Positions 1 through 10,338 are shown, counted from the first letter of the stretch. The stretch: DNA of 64,000 nt from Pseudoxanthomonas sp. Root65 (GCF_001427635.1 NZ_LMHA01000002.1:558001-622000), one strand, 5' to 3'. Translations and numbers: made by a program. Notes: generated by a model from the letters alone, not told the origin.

Positions 1-678
1 CGCAACGAACTGGACGAACAGGCCGGCGAGCGCGCATTGCTCGGCCTGCCGCAGGCCTACCGCGAACTGCGCCCGCTGGGCTTCGGCAGCTGCCGGCTGA
101 TGCTGGCGGTGCCCGACAGCTGGGAGTGGGAAGGTCCGCAGCAGCTGCAGGGCCTGCGCATCGCCACCAGTTATCCGTCCGTCCTGCGGCAATGGTTGCA
201 GGCGCGCGGCATCGATGCGGCGGTGGTGGAACTGTCCGGCTCGGTGGAGATCGCGCCCAAGCTGGGCACGGCGGACCTGATCTGCGATCTGGTGTCCAGC
301 GGCGCCACGCTGGCGGCCAACCAGCTGAAACCGGTGGAAACGCTGCTCGACAGCGAGGCGGTGCTGGCAGGCCCGGCGCGCGAATTCGACGATGCCCGCG
401 CCGGCCTGGCCGACATGCTGCTGCGCCGGCTCGACGGCGTGATGAAACTCAAGGACAGCAAGCTGCTGATGTTCCGCGCCGAGCGCGACACGGTGCCGGC
501 GCTGTCGCGTCTGCTGACCGACAGCGAAGGCCTGGTGACGCTGCCCGGTGGCGAAGACGGTCCCCTCTCGTTGCAGGCGATGTGCCACGGCGCGGTCACC
601 TGGCAACGGTTGGAGGAGCTGCAGCGCGCCGGTGCGCAGGGCCTGATGGTGCTGTCGGTCGAGAGGTCGCTGGCATGA
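1..678 (+). CDS. hisG: ATP phosphoribosyltransferase HisG, long form, 5'-truncated by window
   Basis: This is the last 225 codons of ATP phosphoribosyltransferase (EC 2.4.2.17), the cytoplasmic enzyme that joins ATP to PRPP and commits carbon to histidine. The frame is open to base 1, so the real start lies outside the window; the TTG at 37 is internal. Visible signatures are [12 protein letters not shown] followed by [19 protein letters not shown], the PRPP-binding region of HisG. The tail (about 75 residues ending [10 protein letters not shown]) continues past the catalytic core and fits the ACT-like regulatory domain of long-form HisG, which binds histidine for feedback inhibition; a separate HisZ is therefore not expected. 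Its stop overlaps the hisD start as ATGA, the first of seven overlapping junctions in one operon. Identification is secure; only the N-terminus and promoter are missing. Confidence 0.96.
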   Translation, partial: RNELDEQAGERALLGLPQAYRELRPLGFGSCRLMLAVPDSWEWEGPQQLQGLRIATSYPSVLRQWLQARGIDAAVVELSGSVEIAPKLGTADLICDLVSSGATLAANQLKPVETLLDSEAVLAGPAREFDDARAGLADMLLRRLDGVMKLKDSKLLMFRAERDTVPALSRLLTDSEGLVTLPGGEDGPLSLQAMCHGAVTWQRLEELQRAGAQGLMVLSVERSLA

Positions 679-1988
679 CCGCATCGCCTGCTCCCGTTTA
701 CGACTGGAATGCGCTGGACGACGTGGCGCGCGAGGGCTTGCTCGCACGACCGGTGCAGACCGTCGCGCAGCGCACGCGTGATGCCGTCGCCGGCCTGCTC
801 GCCGATGTGCAGGCGCGCGGCGATCTGGCGCTGCGCGACGTCACCGCGCGCTTCGATGGCGTTGAACTCGCGACGTTTGAAGTGAGCGAAGAGGAGTTCG
901 CGGCCGCCCACACGGCCGTGCCCGCCGACCTGCGGCAGGCGATGCAGGAGGCGGCGGAGCGCATCGAAGCCTTCCACCGCGCCGGCATGGCGCAGCCCTA
1001 CGCGGTGGAAACCGCGCCGGGCGTGGTCTGCGAGCGGATGATCCTGCCGATCCCGCGCGTGGGCCTGTACGTGCCGGCAGGAAGTGCGCCGTTGCCGTCG
1101 ACGGCGCTGATGCTGGGTGTTCCTTCGCGCCTGGCCGGTTGCCGCGAGGTGGTGCTGTGCACGCCGCCGCGTCGCGACGGCACCGCCGATCCGGCGGTGC
1201 TGGTGGCCGCGCAGCTGACCGGCGTGCGCCGGGTGTTCAAGCTGGGCGGTGCGCAGGCGATCGCGGCGATGGCGTTCGGCACGGAGAGCGTGCCGGCCTG
1301 CGACAAGCTGTTCGGCCCCGGCAACAGCTACGTGACCGAAGCCAAGCGGCAGGTCGCGCAGGCCGGCGCCGCGGCCATCGACATGCCGGCCGGTCCGTCG
1401 GAAGTGCTGGTGATCGCCGATGCCGGCGCGGATGCGGCTTTTGTCGCGGCCGACCTGCTGTCGCAGGCCGAGCACGGCCCGGATTCGCAGGTGCTGCTGC
1501 TGTCCGACGACAGCAATCTGATCGAACGCGTGCAGGCCGAACTCGCCACCCAGCTCGCCGCGCTGGACCGCGCCGACATCGCCCGGCAGGCACTGTCGGC
1601 CTCGCGCCTGGTCAAGGTCGCCACGCTCGATGACGCCTTCGCCATCAGCAACCGCTATGCGCCGGAGCACCTGATCCTGGCGCTGCGCGCGCCGCGCGCC
1701 TGGCTGGACAAGGTGGAAGCGGCCGGTTCGGTGTTCCTCGGCGACTACACGCCGGAAGCGCTGGGCGATTACTGCAGCGGCACCAACCACGTGCTGCCGA
1801 CCGGCGGCGCTGCGCGTGCGTACAGCGGCGTGAGCGTGGCCAGTTTCCAGAATTTCGTCAGCGTGCAGTCGGCCAGCCGTGCCGGCGTTACCGCCATCGG
1901 CGGGTGCGCACTGACCCTCGCGCGCGCCGAAGGACTGGATGCGCATGCCAATGCCGTGGCGCTGCGCCTGCGCAAGGCGGCCGCATGA
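675..1988 (+). CDS. hisD: histidinol dehydrogenase HisD
   Basis: Histidinol dehydrogenase (EC 1.1.1.23) carries out the last two steps of histidine synthesis, oxidising L-histidinol through histidinal to histidine with two NAD+ and one zinc per subunit. The 437-residue length is usual. Recognisable family segments are [15 protein letters not shown] (NAD-binding side), [25 protein letters not shown], and NRYAPEHL, where the Glu-His pair forms the catalytic base. The start chosen is the ATG at 675, which overlaps the hisG stop; the frame is open further upstream but those codons read as out-of-frame hisG. Its own stop overlaps hisC by four bases, implying translational coupling. Nothing odd is seen. 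Confidence 0.97.
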   Translation: MTASPAPVYDWNALDDVAREGLLARPVQTVAQRTRDAVAGLLADVQARGDLALRDVTARFDGVELATFEVSEEEFAAAHTAVPADLRQAMQEAAERIEAFHRAGMAQPYAVETAPGVVCERMILPIPRVGLYVPAGSAPLPSTALMLGVPSRLAGCREVVLCTPPRRDGTADPAVLVAAQLTGVRRVFKLGGAQAIAAMAFGTESVPACDKLFGPGNSYVTEAKRQVAQAGAAAIDMPAGPSEVLVIADAGADAAFVAADLLSQAEHGPDSQVLLLSDDSNLIERVQAELATQLAALDRADIARQALSASRLVKVATLDDAFAISNRYAPEHLILALRAPRAWLDKVEAAGSVFLGDYTPEALGDYCSGTNHVLPTGGAARAYSGVSVASFQNFVSVQSASRAGVTAIGGCALTLARAEGLDAHANAVALRLRKAAA

Positions 1989-3133
1989 GCGCCGTGCTTT
2001 CCCTGGTCCGCCCGGACCTGCGCGGGTTCGCTGGCTACAAGTCCGCGCGCAGCGAATCGCTGCGTGGCGATGTGTGGTTGAACGCCAACGAGTCGGCCTG
2101 GGCCAACCCGGCGGACGGGCAGGGCCGCAGCCGCCGCTATCCCGATCCGCAGCCGCCCGCATTGCGCGCACGGCTGGCGCAGCTCTACGGCGTCGCGGCG
2201 GAGAACCTGCTGGTGGGCCGCGGCAGCGACGAGGCCATCGACCTGCTGGTGCGCGCGCTGTGCGTGCCGGGACAGGATGCGATCGTGGTGACGCCGCCGG
2301 TGTTCGGCATGTACGTGGTCTGTGCACGCCTGCAAGGCGCGCGCGTGGTGGAGGTGCCGCTGGTGGATGGCGAGGCCGGTCTTGCGGCCGACCTCGACGC
2401 GATCCGCGAGGCGGCGCTGGCGCAGGGCGCGAAACTGGTGTTCCTGTGCTCGCCGTCCAACCCCGCCGGCTCGGCGATTCCGCTGGCCCGGATCGCCGCC
2501 CTCGCGCAGGCACTGCAGGGCAAGGCGCTGGTGGTGGTGGACGAGGCGTACGGCGAGTTCGCCGACGGCGCCTCGGCGACCACCTTGCTGGACACGCACG
2601 CCAACATCGCCGTGCTGCGCACGCTGTCGAAGGCGCATGCGCTGGCCGCCGCGCGCATCGGCGTGGTGATCGGCCACACGGACATCATCGGGGTGCTGCA
2701 GCGCTGCCAGGCGCCGTATCCGGTGCCCACGCCCTGTGCCGACCTGGCGCTGGAAGGCCTGTCCGACGCCGCGCTCGCACAGACGCGTGAGCGGGTGGCC
2801 ACGGTGCGTCGCGAGCGCGAGCGGCTGCAGTACGCATTGGCGCGGATTCCCGGCGTGCGTCGCGTCTACCCCTCGCAGGGCAATTACCTGCTGGCACGCT
2901 TCGACAACGCCGAAGGCGCATTCCGTGCGTTGCTCGCCGCCGGCGTGGTGGTGCGCGACCAGCGCGCTGCGCCGCAGCTCGGCGATGCACTGCGCATCAC
3001 CGTCGGCTCGCCCGAACAGAACGACCGCGTGCTCTCGGCGCTGAACGCGAGTATCGCCGTTGCTGGAATGGCTCCGGCCCCGACCATCTCCGCCGGCGCG
3101 CCGGAAGCCTCCCCTACCGACATCCTGTCATGA
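1985..3133 (+). CDS. hisC: histidinol-phosphate aminotransferase HisC
   Basis: HisC (EC 2.6.1.9) transfers an amino group from glutamate to imidazole-acetol phosphate, giving histidinol phosphate. It is a 382-residue fold-type I PLP enzyme. Family marks seen are NESAWANP near the N-terminus, the substrate/PLP segment [18 protein letters not shown] with the aspartate that binds the PLP ring nitrogen, and [14 protein letters not shown], whose lysine forms the Schiff base. The ATG at 1985 overlaps the hisD stop (ATGA) and is preferred to upstream in-frame codons that lie inside hisD. It ends overlapping hisB by four bases. The length and motifs are ordinary for gammaproteobacterial HisC. Confidence 0.96.
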   Translation: MSAVLSLVRPDLRGFAGYKSARSESLRGDVWLNANESAWANPADGQGRSRRYPDPQPPALRARLAQLYGVAAENLLVGRGSDEAIDLLVRALCVPGQDAIVVTPPVFGMYVVCARLQGARVVEVPLVDGEAGLAADLDAIREAALAQGAKLVFLCSPSNPAGSAIPLARIAALAQALQGKALVVVDEAYGEFADGASATTLLDTHANIAVLRTLSKAHALAAARIGVVIGHTDIIGVLQRCQAPYPVPTPCADLALEGLSDAALAQTRERVATVRRERERLQYALARIPGVRRVYPSQGNYLLARFDNAEGAFRALLAAGVVVRDQRAAPQLGDALRITVGSPEQNDRVLSALNASIAVAGMAPAPTISAGAPEASPTDILS

Positions 3134-4203
3134 CTCCGATCCTCTTCATCGACCGCGACGGCACCTTGATCGAGGAGCCCGAGGACTTCCAGATCGATGC
3201 GTACGAGAAGGTGCGCTTCGTCGCCGGCGTCATCCCGGCGCTGCTGAAGCTGCGCGACGCCGGCTACCAGTTCGTCATCGTCAGCAACCAGGACGGGTTG
3301 GGTAGCGAGCAGTATCCGCGCGCCAGCTTCGACGGCCCCCAGGCGCTGATGATGCAGGTGTTCGAGAGCCAGGGCATCCGCTTCCGCGACGTGCTGATCG
3401 ACGAAAGCTGGCCGCACGAGAACAAGCCCACCCGCAAGCCCGGCATCGGCCTGATGGTCCCTTACCTGCAGGACCGCAGCATCGACTGGGCGCGCTCGGG
3501 CATGGTCGGCGACCGACCGACCGACATCCAGTTCGCCGACAACCTGAAGATCCGCGGCTTCCAGCTGAAGACCGCGCAGTTCGGCGGCGAATGGGACTGG
3601 GCCGGCATCGCGCACGAACTGGCGGATGCGCCGCGCCGCGCCGTGGTCCAGCGCAACACGAAGGAAACGAAGATCCGCGTCGAGGTCGACCTCGACCGCG
3701 TCGCCGAGCCGGTCGCGAAGACCGGTCTGCCGTTCTTCGACCACATGCTGGAACAGATCGGCAAGCACGGCGGGTTCGCCCTGGACGTGCGCGCCGAGGG
3801 CGACCTGCACATCGACGAGCACCACACCGTCGAGGACACCGGCCTGGCGCTGGGCCAAGCGCTGAAGGAGGCGCTGGGCGACAAGCGTGGGATCGGCCGC
3901 TACGGCTTCACCCTGCCGATGGACGAAACGCTGGCCAGCGCCGCGCTGGATTTCAGTGGACGGCCGTACTTCGTCTTCAGCGGCGAGTTCCGCCGCGAGC
4001 GCGTCGGCGACCTGCCGACCGAACTGGTGCCGCACTTCTTCCGTTCGCTCTGCGACGCGTCCGGCTTGAACCTCAACCTGAAGGTGGAAGGCGACAACGA
4101 CCACCACAAGGTCGAGGCCAGCTTCAAGGCGCTGGCGCGTGCGCTGCGCCAGGCGGTGAAGCGCGAAGGCGCCGACCTGCCGTCGACCAAGGGGGCGCTG
4201 TGA
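3130..4203 (+). CDS. hisB: bifunctional histidinol-phosphatase / imidazoleglycerol-phosphate dehydratase HisB
   Basis: This 357-residue protein is the fused HisB of enterics and xanthomonads. Residues 1 to about 165 are a HAD phosphatase (EC 3.1.3.15): the nucleophile motif [11 protein letters not shown] sits at the start, followed by [10 protein letters not shown] and [14 protein letters not shown]. The remainder is imidazoleglycerol-phosphate dehydratase (EC 4.2.1.19), shown by [29 protein letters not shown] and [18 protein letters not shown], whose histidines and glutamates bind the two manganese ions. The two activities are non-consecutive in the pathway, so the fusion reflects co-expression rather than channelling of one intermediate. 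ATGA overlap with hisC and a GTGA overlap with hisH place it inside the operon. Confidence 0.97.
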   Translation: MTPILFIDRDGTLIEEPEDFQIDAYEKVRFVAGVIPALLKLRDAGYQFVIVSNQDGLGSEQYPRASFDGPQALMMQVFESQGIRFRDVLIDESWPHENKPTRKPGIGLMVPYLQDRSIDWARSGMVGDRPTDIQFADNLKIRGFQLKTAQFGGEWDWAGIAHELADAPRRAVVQRNTKETKIRVEVDLDRVAEPVAKTGLPFFDHMLEQIGKHGGFALDVRAEGDLHIDEHHTVEDTGLALGQALKEALGDKRGIGRYGFTLPMDETLASAALDFSGRPYFVFSGEFRRERVGDLPTELVPHFFRSLCDASGLNLNLKVEGDNDHHKVEASFKALARALRQAVKREGADLPSTKGAL

Positions 4204-4802
4204 CGAAGGTCGTGCTGGTCGACGCCGGTGGCTCCAATATCGGCTCGGTGCGCTACGCCCTGCAGCGTCTGGGTGTGGACGCGGAACTGACCGGCGACGC
4301 GGCGACGATCCGCGCGGCGGACCGGGTGATTCTGCCCGGCGTCGGTGCGGCCGCCGTCTGCATGGCGCGGCTGCAGGAACTGGACTTGGTCGACGTGCTG
4401 CGCACGCTGGACAGGCCGTTGCTGGGCGTCTGCGTCGGCGTGCAACTGCTGTTCGCCCATTCCGAGGAAGACGACACCGCCTGCCTGGGCCTGCTGCCGG
4501 GCCGCGTGCGCAAGCTGCCGGCCGCGCCCGGCATCCGCGTGCCGCACATGGGCTGGAACACCCTGCAGCGCACCCGCGACGCCTCGTTGCTGGACGGCAT
4601 CGCCGACGGCGACCATGCCTACTTCGTCCACAGCTACGCGGCGCCGGTCGACGACGACTGCCTGTGCAGCAGCGAACACGGCCAGCGTTTCGCCGCCGTG
4701 GTGCAGCGGGGCAACGTGGCCGGCGCCCAGTTCCACCCCGAGCGCTCGGGCGCCGTCGGCGCGCGGCTGCTGAAGAACTTCATCGAGTACGGATTGCAAT
4801 GA
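4200..4802 (+). CDS. hisH: imidazole glycerol phosphate synthase, glutaminase subunit HisH
   Basis: HisH is the class I glutamine amidotransferase subunit of IGP synthase (EC 4.3.2.10); it hydrolyses glutamine and passes ammonia to HisF. The 200-residue protein begins at a GTG (4200) overlapping the hisB stop and reads [17 protein letters not shown]. The nucleophile cysteine lies in [12 protein letters not shown], and the catalytic histidine and glutamate lie in QFHPERSG near the C-terminus; GVQL replaces the more common GMQL. The longer open frame upstream is antisense-like read-through of hisB and is ignored. It overlaps hisA by four bases; HisF, its obligate partner, is two genes downstream. 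Confidence 0.95.
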   Translation: MTKVVLVDAGGSNIGSVRYALQRLGVDAELTGDAATIRAADRVILPGVGAAAVCMARLQELDLVDVLRTLDRPLLGVCVGVQLLFAHSEEDDTACLGLLPGRVRKLPAAPGIRVPHMGWNTLQRTRDASLLDGIADGDHAYFVHSYAAPVDDDCLCSSEHGQRFAAVVQRGNVAGAQFHPERSGAVGARLLKNFIEYGLQ

Positions 4803-5536
4803 CCGGTTTCACCGTTTACCCCGCCATCGACGTGCGCGATGGCCGTGTCGTGCGCCTGGCGCAGGGCGACTATGCGCGCGAGACGCGCTATGAAGGCGCG
4901 CCGCTGGACGTGGCCGTGCGCTATGTCGAGCAGGGTGCCGAGTGGCTGCACCTGGTCGACCTGGACGCGGCCCGTGCCGGCGGCTACACGCTGGCCCCGC
5001 TGCTGGCCGACATCGCCCGCGGGACCGCGCTGAAGGTGCAGACCGGGGGCGGCGTGCGCCAGCGCGACGACGTGGCCCGCATCCTCGATGCCGGTGCGCA
5101 GCGCGTGGTGGTCGGTTCGCTGGCCGTGCGCGAACCGGAGACCGTGCTGTCCTGGCTGGCCGAGTTCGGCAGCGAGCGCATCACCGTGGCACTCGACACC
5201 CGCTGCGACCACGACGGCATCTGGCGCCTGCCGGTGCATGGCTGGACCGAGACCGCATCGGAAACCCTGGACGAACTCGCCGCGCGCTACGCCGCGGCCG
5301 GGCTTCGCCACCTGTTGTGCACCGACATCGCCCGCGACGGCATGCTGACCGGCCCCAACCTGGCGCTGTACGCCTACCTGCACGACACCGTGCCGTCGCT
5401 GGCCGTGCAGGCCTCCGGCGGTGTCAGCGCGGTCGCCGATGTCGAGGGCGCGCGCGAGGCGGGTTGCGCCGGCATCGTGCTGGGACGCGCGCTGCTGGAA
5501 GGCCGCTTCGCCCTGCCGGAGGCGCTGGCATGTTGA
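4799..5536 (+). CDS. hisA: ProFAR isomerase HisA
   Basis: HisA (EC 5.3.1.16) converts ProFAR to PRFAR by an Amadori rearrangement. The 245-residue protein is a (beta/alpha)8 barrel homologous to HisF. The first barrel strand carries the catalytic aspartate in [18 protein letters not shown], and the second half-barrel carries [13 protein letters not shown], with the matching catalytic aspartate and the phosphate loops. [12 protein letters not shown] is the third phosphate-binding stretch. Start ATG at 4799 overlaps the hisH stop, and the gene overlaps hisF by seven bases. Identification is unambiguous because both HisA and HisF follow in the standard order. Confidence 0.96.
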   Translation: MTGFTVYPAIDVRDGRVVRLAQGDYARETRYEGAPLDVAVRYVEQGAEWLHLVDLDAARAGGYTLAPLLADIARGTALKVQTGGGVRQRDDVARILDAGAQRVVVGSLAVREPETVLSWLAEFGSERITVALDTRCDHDGIWRLPVHGWTETASETLDELAARYAAAGLRHLLCTDIARDGMLTGPNLALYAYLHDTVPSLAVQASGGVSAVADVEGAREAGCAGIVLGRALLEGRFALPEALAC

Positions 5537-6306
5537 GCCGGCGCATCATTCCGTGCCTGGACGTGCGCGAAGGGCGGGTGGTCAAGGGCGTGAAGTTCCG
5601 CGACCACGTGGACATGGGCGATATCGCCGAGCTGGCGCTGCGCTACCGCGACGAGGGTGCGGACGAACTGGTGTTCTACGACATCGGCGCCAGTCCCGAA
5701 GGACGTTCGGTGGACTATGCGTGGATCGAACGCGTCTCGCGCCTGCTCGACATCCCGTTCTGCGTGGCCGGCGGCATCCGCGACGTGGAGACGGCGCGCC
5801 GCGTGCTGTACAGCGGTGCCGACAAGGTGTCGGTCAACACACCGGCGCTGGAGCGTCCGGCGCTGATCGGCGAGCTGGCCGAGGCCTTCGGCGTGCAATG
5901 CGTGGTGGTCGGCGTCGACTCGATCCTCGAAGCGGACGGCGAGTGGCGCGTGCGCCGCTACACCGGCGACCCGTCGAAGATGCAGGGCGCCGGCCTGCGC
6001 ACGCTCGACTGGGTGGTGCAGGCACAGCAGCTGGGCGCCGGCGAGATCGTGCTCAATTGCATGGACCAGGATGGCGTGCGGCGCGGCTACGATCTGGTGC
6101 AGCTGCGGGCCGTGCGCGCGGTGTGCGGCGTGCCGCTGATCGCGTCCGGTGGTGCGGGCGAGGTCGAACATTTCGCCGAGGTATTCACCCAGGCGGATGT
6201 GGATGGCGCGCTGGCGGCCAGCGTCTTCCACAGCGGACAGATCCGGATTCCGGCATTGAAGCAGGCCTTGGCAGGGCAGGGCATCGAGGTGCGACGTGGC
6301 GAATGA
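5530..6306 (+). CDS. hisF: imidazole glycerol phosphate synthase, cyclase subunit HisF
   Basis: HisF is the cyclase subunit of IGP synthase; with HisH it converts PRFAR and ammonia to imidazole glycerol phosphate and AICAR, which returns to purine synthesis. It has 258 residues. Key stretches are [20 protein letters not shown] with the first catalytic aspartate, [15 protein letters not shown] and [10 protein letters not shown], and [16 protein letters not shown] with the second catalytic aspartate region, ending with [13 protein letters not shown]. The start at 5530 lies seven bases inside hisA and gives the canonical N-terminus [11 protein letters not shown]. The last eleven bases overlap hisI. 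Confidence 0.97.
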   Translation: MLSRRIIPCLDVREGRVVKGVKFRDHVDMGDIAELALRYRDEGADELVFYDIGASPEGRSVDYAWIERVSRLLDIPFCVAGGIRDVETARRVLYSGADKVSVNTPALERPALIGELAEAFGVQCVVVGVDSILEADGEWRVRRYTGDPSKMQGAGLRTLDWVVQAQQLGAGEIVLNCMDQDGVRRGYDLVQLRAVRAVCGVPLIASGGAGEVEHFAEVFTQADVDGALAASVFHSGQIRIPALKQALAGQGIEVRRGE

Positions 6307-6922
6307 CAGACAACAAGCGGCGTTCGATCCAGCGCGCCTGGACTGGGCCAAGGGCGATGGTCTGTTGCCGGTGATCGTGCAGGACGCGACCACCCTGCGC
6401 GTGCTGATGCTGGGCTACATGAACCGCGAAGCGCTCGACGTCACGCTGGCGGGCGGCCGCGTGACCTTCTTCAGCCGCAGCAAGCAGCGCTTGTGGACCA
6501 AGGGCGAAAGCTCCGGCCACGTGCTGGACCTGGTATCGGTCGATGTGGACTGCGACGACGACACGCTGCTGGTGCTCGCCCATCCGCAGGGCCCTACCTG
6601 CCACCTGCAGCGGGCCAGCTGTTTCCCGGCGGCACCGTCGGCGTTCCTGTCCGAACTCGACGCCCTGATCGCACGGCGCGAGCGCGAACGCCCGGCGGAC
6701 AGCTACACCACGCGGCTCTTCGAGGGTGGCGTGCGGCGGATAGCGCAGAAGGTGGGCGAGGAGGGCGTTGAGACCGCGCTGGCAGGCGTAGCGCAGGACG
6801 ACTCCGCCCTGCTCGGCGAAAGCGCCGACCTGCTGTACCACCTGACCGTGCTGCTGCGCGCACGCGGCCTGTCGCTGGCCGATGCTGTCGAGGTGCTGCG
6901 CGCGCGGCATGCGGCCACGTAA
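6296..6922 (+). CDS. hisI: bifunctional phosphoribosyl-AMP cyclohydrolase / phosphoribosyl-ATP pyrophosphatase HisIE
   Basis: This 208-residue protein catalyses steps 3 and 2 of histidine synthesis. The N-terminal HisI domain (EC 3.5.4.19, residues about 1-115) shows [16 protein letters not shown], the metal-binding [11 protein letters not shown] and zinc-ligand cysteines in [10 protein letters not shown]. The C-terminal HisE domain (EC 3.6.1.31, about 115-208) is an all-alpha MazG-like pyrophosphatase with [13 protein letters not shown] and the acidic segment [13 protein letters not shown]. The start is a GTG at 6296 inside the end of hisF; no better ATG exists before the HisI core. It is the last gene of the operon, followed directly by REP palindromes that may act at the mRNA 3' end. 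Confidence 0.96.
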   Translation: MANDRQQAAFDPARLDWAKGDGLLPVIVQDATTLRVLMLGYMNREALDVTLAGGRVTFFSRSKQRLWTKGESSGHVLDLVSVDVDCDDDTLLVLAHPQGPTCHLQRASCFPAAPSAFLSELDALIARRERERPADSYTTRLFEGGVRRIAQKVGEEGVETALAGVAQDDSALLGESADLLYHLTVLLRARGLSLADAVEVLRARHAAT

Positions 6923-6955
6923 GCATGTCGGCAAGCCTTGCTGTGGCTTGGCGGT

Positions 6956-7095
6956 TGTGGGAGCGACGTGAGTCGCGAGCTCTTCCTTCAGGCATCCCGC
7001 GTCGCCGCCAGTCCTGCGAGATGATGTTCGCGACTGACATCGCTCCCACAGTGGAGATCGGCGTGATTCCCGTTGCGACTGACGTCGTTCCCACA
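6956..7095. repeat. REP palindrome cluster, three copies
   Basis: Three copies of the repeat with core GTGGGAGCGACGTCAGTCGC lie here: one forward at 6956-6978 and two inverted at 7027-7050 and 7073-7095. The first and second can pair as a long hairpin. The same family occurs at 25475-25544 and, in frame, inside icmF at 46559-46596. The segment fills the 236-base gap between the his operon and the next gene; I see no gene or clear promoter in it. REP sequences at the 3' end of an operon can stabilise mRNA or block exonucleases, but that role is only inferred here. Confidence 0.85.
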
Positions 7096-7158
7096 ACGGC
7101 CCCGCCATGATCGCTGCGGCTGCGCGATAATCCGCCGGTCTTTCCGGCTGGAGCCGCC

Positions 7159-8739
7159 ATGCGCGCCCCGTTGATTGCTGTTCTGCTGGCGCTGTTGGCC
7201 GTTCCCGCCCACGCGCTGCCGCCACCGTGCAGCAGCGGCCAGGTCTTCGAGGACCGCAACGGCAACGGCGTGCGCGATGCCGGCGAGCCCGGCATCCCCG
7301 GCGTGAAGGTCTCCGACGGCGTGCGGCTGTCCACGACCGACGCGAACGGCGGGTACGACGTGCCGTATGAAGACGGCCGTACGCTGTTCGTCATCAAACC
7401 TGCCGGCTACGACCTGTCGGTGCGGTCGGACGGCATGCCGGACTTCTGGCACAACCGGCAGTACCACGCCGGTCCTGCATTGAAGTTCGGCGGCATTCCG
7501 CAACGCCAGCCCGGCTGCAGGGATTTCGCCTTGCGCCCGCGCGTGGCGGCGGGCGATGGTGCATTCGAGGCGCTGCTGCTTGCCGACAGCCAGACGAGTT
7601 CCTTGCAGGACGTGGACTACTACTGGCGCGACATCGTGCAGCCGCTGGTCGGCCGGCATGGTGCGTCGCTGGGCCTGACGCTGGGCGACATCGTCAACGA
7701 CGACCTGTCGCTGTACCCGGCGATGCTGCGCACCACGATGCGCCTGCAGGTACCGTGGCTGTTCATCCCGGGCAACCACGACCTCGATTTCGACGCCGCC
7801 GGCGACGAGGATTCGCTGCGTACCTTCCGCCACCATCTCGGCCCGGACACGTTCGCCTGGGAGGAGGAGGCGCTGACCTTCATCGGGCTGGACGACATCA
7901 TCTACCAGCCTGGCAGGTCGCCCTCGTATGTCGGCGGACTGCGCGAGGATCAGTTCGCTTTCCTGCAGGCCTATCTGCCTGCCGTCCGCAAGGACCGGCT
8001 GCTGGTGATCGGCGTGCATATCCCGTTCTTTGAGGAAGGCGCGCGCGGGTTCCGTGCGGCGGACCGCGAGCGCCTGTTCGCGCTGCTGGCGGATTTCCCG
8101 CACGTCCTGCTGCTGAGCGGCCATACCCACACGCAGCGGCACTGGTACCACGATGCCGCCACCGGCTGGCATGGCATGCGGCCGTTGCACGAATACAACG
8201 TCGGCGCTGCCTGCGGCGCGTACTGGTCCGGCATCAAGGACGCGCAGGGCATCCCGGTTTCCACCATGGCCGACGGCACGCCCAATGGATACGCACGGCT
8301 GCGCGTGAAGGCGGGTGGCGACTACGCCTTGTCGTGGCATCCGGCCCGCGCGCCCGACGACAGCGGCATCGGTCTGCATGCACCGAAGGTCCTGCGCAAG
8401 GGCGCCTATCCAGCATGGGGCGTCTACGCCAACGTCTACATGGGGGACGCGGACACGCGCGTCGAGTACCGCATCGACGGGGGCGAGTGGAAGCCGATGA
8501 AGCGCGTCGAACAGGCCGATCCGTCGCTGCTGGTCGAGAACATGCGCGACGACCTGGCCGATGCGCTGCGTGGTTACGATCGCTCGCCGGAAGCCGAGGT
8601 ATCGCAGCATCTGTGGCGTGGCGCACTGCCCACCGACCTGGCCGAAGGCGAACATCGCATCGAAGTACGCGCCTTCGACCGCTGGCGTGGCGAGACGACC
8701 GCACACACCATGTATCGCTTGCAGAACGCGGAGCCCTGA
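7159..8739 (+). CDS. secreted calcineurin-like metallophosphoesterase
   Basis: A 526-residue exported phosphoesterase of the MetallophosN/Metallophos/MetallophosC arrangement. Residues 1-20 form a signal peptide (LIAVLLALLAVPAHA). Residues about 22-105 are a beta-sandwich with VFEDRNGNGVRDAGEPGIPG, a SdrD/carboxypeptidase-regulatory-like module. The catalytic domain runs from about 125 to 345 and shows LLADSQ (Asp-x-Gln, the variant of Asp-x-His seen in this subfamily), LGDIVND, FIPGNHDLD, VIGVHIPFF and LLSGHTHTQRHW, the dinuclear metal ligands. The C-terminal 150 residues are a second beta domain. The substrate cannot be read from sequence; phosphate or phosphodiester scavenging in the periplasm is plausible. 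It is followed after two bases by the YdeI-like gene, so the two may be cotranscribed. Confidence 0.88.
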   Translation: MRAPLIAVLLALLAVPAHALPPPCSSGQVFEDRNGNGVRDAGEPGIPGVKVSDGVRLSTTDANGGYDVPYEDGRTLFVIKPAGYDLSVRSDGMPDFWHNRQYHAGPALKFGGIPQRQPGCRDFALRPRVAAGDGAFEALLLADSQTSSLQDVDYYWRDIVQPLVGRHGASLGLTLGDIVNDDLSLYPAMLRTTMRLQVPWLFIPGNHDLDFDAAGDEDSLRTFRHHLGPDTFAWEEEALTFIGLDDIIYQPGRSPSYVGGLREDQFAFLQAYLPAVRKDRLLVIGVHIPFFEEGARGFRAADRERLFALLADFPHVLLLSGHTHTQRHWYHDAATGWHGMRPLHEYNVGAACGAYWSGIKDAQGIPVSTMADGTPNGYARLRVKAGGDYALSWHPARAPDDSGIGLHAPKVLRKGAYPAWGVYANVYMGDADTRVEYRIDGGEWKPMKRVEQADPSLLVENMRDDLADALRGYDRSPEAEVSQHLWRGALPTDLAEGEHRIEVRAFDRWRGETTAHTMYRLQNAEP

Positions 8740-8741
8740 GC

Positions 8742-9323
8742 ATGGCCACGCCCGAACTCCCGGTCGAACATTTCGCGGACGCCGCCACATGGGAGCGTTG
8801 GCTGGAACGGCATCCCGAGTCCGCCGGGGTGTGGCTGAAGATCGCCAAGAAGGACGCCGGGATCCCCTCGGTGACCTACGCCGAGGCGCTGGACGTCGCG
8901 CTGTGCCATGGCTGGATCGACGGTCAGAAGAAGGGGCTCGACGCGCAGTTCTTCCTGCAGCGCTTCACGCCACGGCGTTCGCGCAGCACCTGGTCGAAGA
9001 TCAACGTGGCGAAGATCGAGGCGCTGACCGCCGCCGGTCGCATGCGGCCGGCCGGACTGCGCGAGGTGAACGCGGCGAAGGCAGACGGACGCTGGGAGGC
9101 CGCTTACGACGGATCGAGTTCGATGGCCGTGCCACCAGAACTGGAGAAGGCGCTGGCGCTGACGAAGAATCGCAAAGCCAGGGCCTTCTTCGACAGCTTG
9201 GACAGGACCAACCGCTATGCCGTGTGCTGGCGCGTGCAGACGGCGGTGAAGCCGGAAACGAAGCGGGCGAGGGTGGAGAAGCTGGTGGCCATGCTCGCGC
9301 GGGGCGAGAAGATCCACGGCTGA
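8742..9323 (+). CDS. YdeI/OmpD-associated family protein
   Basis: A 193-residue cytoplasmic protein of the YdeI/OmpD-associated family (bacteriocin-protection YdeI/DUF1905-like). Family marks are ATWERWLERHPESAGVWLKI, the conserved ALCHGWIDGQKK, and LQRFTPRRSRSTWSKIN, followed by a C-terminal helical region rich in lysine (KALALTKNRKARAFF). The ATG at 8742 is chosen because it gives the standard N-terminus two bases after the phosphoesterase stop. Its molecular role is not established; E. coli YdeI has been linked to stress and peptide resistance. Downstream lies a long tandem repeat, so it ends the transcription unit. Confidence 0.85.
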   Translation: MATPELPVEHFADAATWERWLERHPESAGVWLKIAKKDAGIPSVTYAEALDVALCHGWIDGQKKGLDAQFFLQRFTPRRSRSTWSKINVAKIEALTAAGRMRPAGLREVNAAKADGRWEAAYDGSSSMAVPPELEKALALTKNRKARAFFDSLDRTNRYAVCWRVQTAVKPETKRARVEKLVAMLARGEKIHG

Positions 9324-9390
9324 CCGGCCACTCGGGAACGGCGTCGACTTTCACCGGATGAGGGTAGAGAGATCCATTCGCCCTCAGGCC

Positions 9391-10256
9391 CGTCATTCCA
9401 GCGAACGCTGGAATCCATCGCCCGTGCGTGCCGCGATGCTGGATGCAAAGAGCAAGATGGGTCCCAGCATTCGCTGGGACGACGAGGTGGGAACCGTCAT
9501 CCCGGCGCAGGCCGGGATCCAGTGCTGTTCGATCTCCATGCATGACAGCAACGCAAGCCGCTGGGTCCCGGCTTTCGCCGGGATGACGGTAGAGAGATCG
9601 GTTCGCCTCAGGTCCGTCATTCCAGCGAACGCTGGAATCCATTGCCCGTGCGAACCGCGATGCTGGATGCAAGAGCGAAATGGGTCCCAGCTTTCGCTGG
9701 GACGACGGTGTGGGAACCGTCATTCCGGCGCAGGCCGGGACCCAGTGCCTTTCGCTCTCCGTGCATGGCAGCAACGCAATCCCCTGGTTCCCGGCTTTCG
9801 CCGGGATGACGGTAGATAGATCGGTTCGCCTCAGGTCCGTCATTCCAGCGAACGCTGGAATCCATTGCCCGTGCGAACCGGGATGCTGGAAGCAAGAGCA
9901 AGATGGGTCCCAGCGTTCGCTGGGACGACGATGTGGGGGCCGTCATCCCGGCGCAGGCCGGGAACCACTGCTTTTCGCTCTCCGCGCATGGCAGCAACGC
10001 AAGCCGCTGGGTCCCGGCTTTCGCCGGGATGACGGAGCTTCTTCGCCCCCAGTCCCGTCATTCCAGCGAACGCTGGAATCCATTGCCCCTACGAGCCGCA
10101 ATGCTGGATGAAAAGAGCAAGGTGGGTCCCAGCGTTCGCTGGGACGACGATGTGGGGGCGTCATCCCGGCGCAGGCCGGGACCCACTGCCTTTCGCTCTC
10201 CGTGCATGGCAGCAACGCAAGCCGCTGGTTCCCGGCTTTCGCCGGGATGACGGAAC
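9391..10256. repeat. four-copy tandem array, about 220-bp unit of nested palindromes
   Basis: Four tandem copies of a 218-224 bp unit begin at 9391, 9615, 9838 and 10056; the last ends near 10256. Each unit holds four short palindromes in fixed order: TTCCAGCGAACGCTGGAA, GTCCCAGCGTTCGCTGGGAC (some copies vary), an imperfect CCCGGCGCAGGCCGGG, and GTCCCGGCTTTCGCCGGGAT. The copies differ by scattered point changes, so the array is not freshly amplified. Both strands are open for long stretches (repeated MTGLRANGSLY-like frames), but these translations recur with the repeat and have no separate start signals, so I treat none as genes. It fills the gap from 9324 to 10338. Confidence 0.9.
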
Positions 10257-10338
10257 TCATTCGGCGGTTTGGCCGGTCCCCGCTCGTTTCGGCGTGAAAT
10301 ACCCTGATGTCGCCAGGGGGGCGGCAACAGGGGGTTTC

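Noticed and set aside
37..678. TTG at 37 as the start of hisG
   Set aside because: The frame is open to base 1 and the residues before the TTG ([12 protein letters not shown]) match HisG, so the gene is truncated by the window.
171..2513. A 780-codon minus-strand open frame across hisG-hisD-hisC
   Set aside because: It is antisense to recognised histidine genes; its translation is arginine/histidine-rich without domains, as expected from third-position G+C bias.
9391..10256. CRISPR array
   Set aside because: The repeated unit is about 220 bases and contiguous, with no unique spacers and no cas genes nearby.
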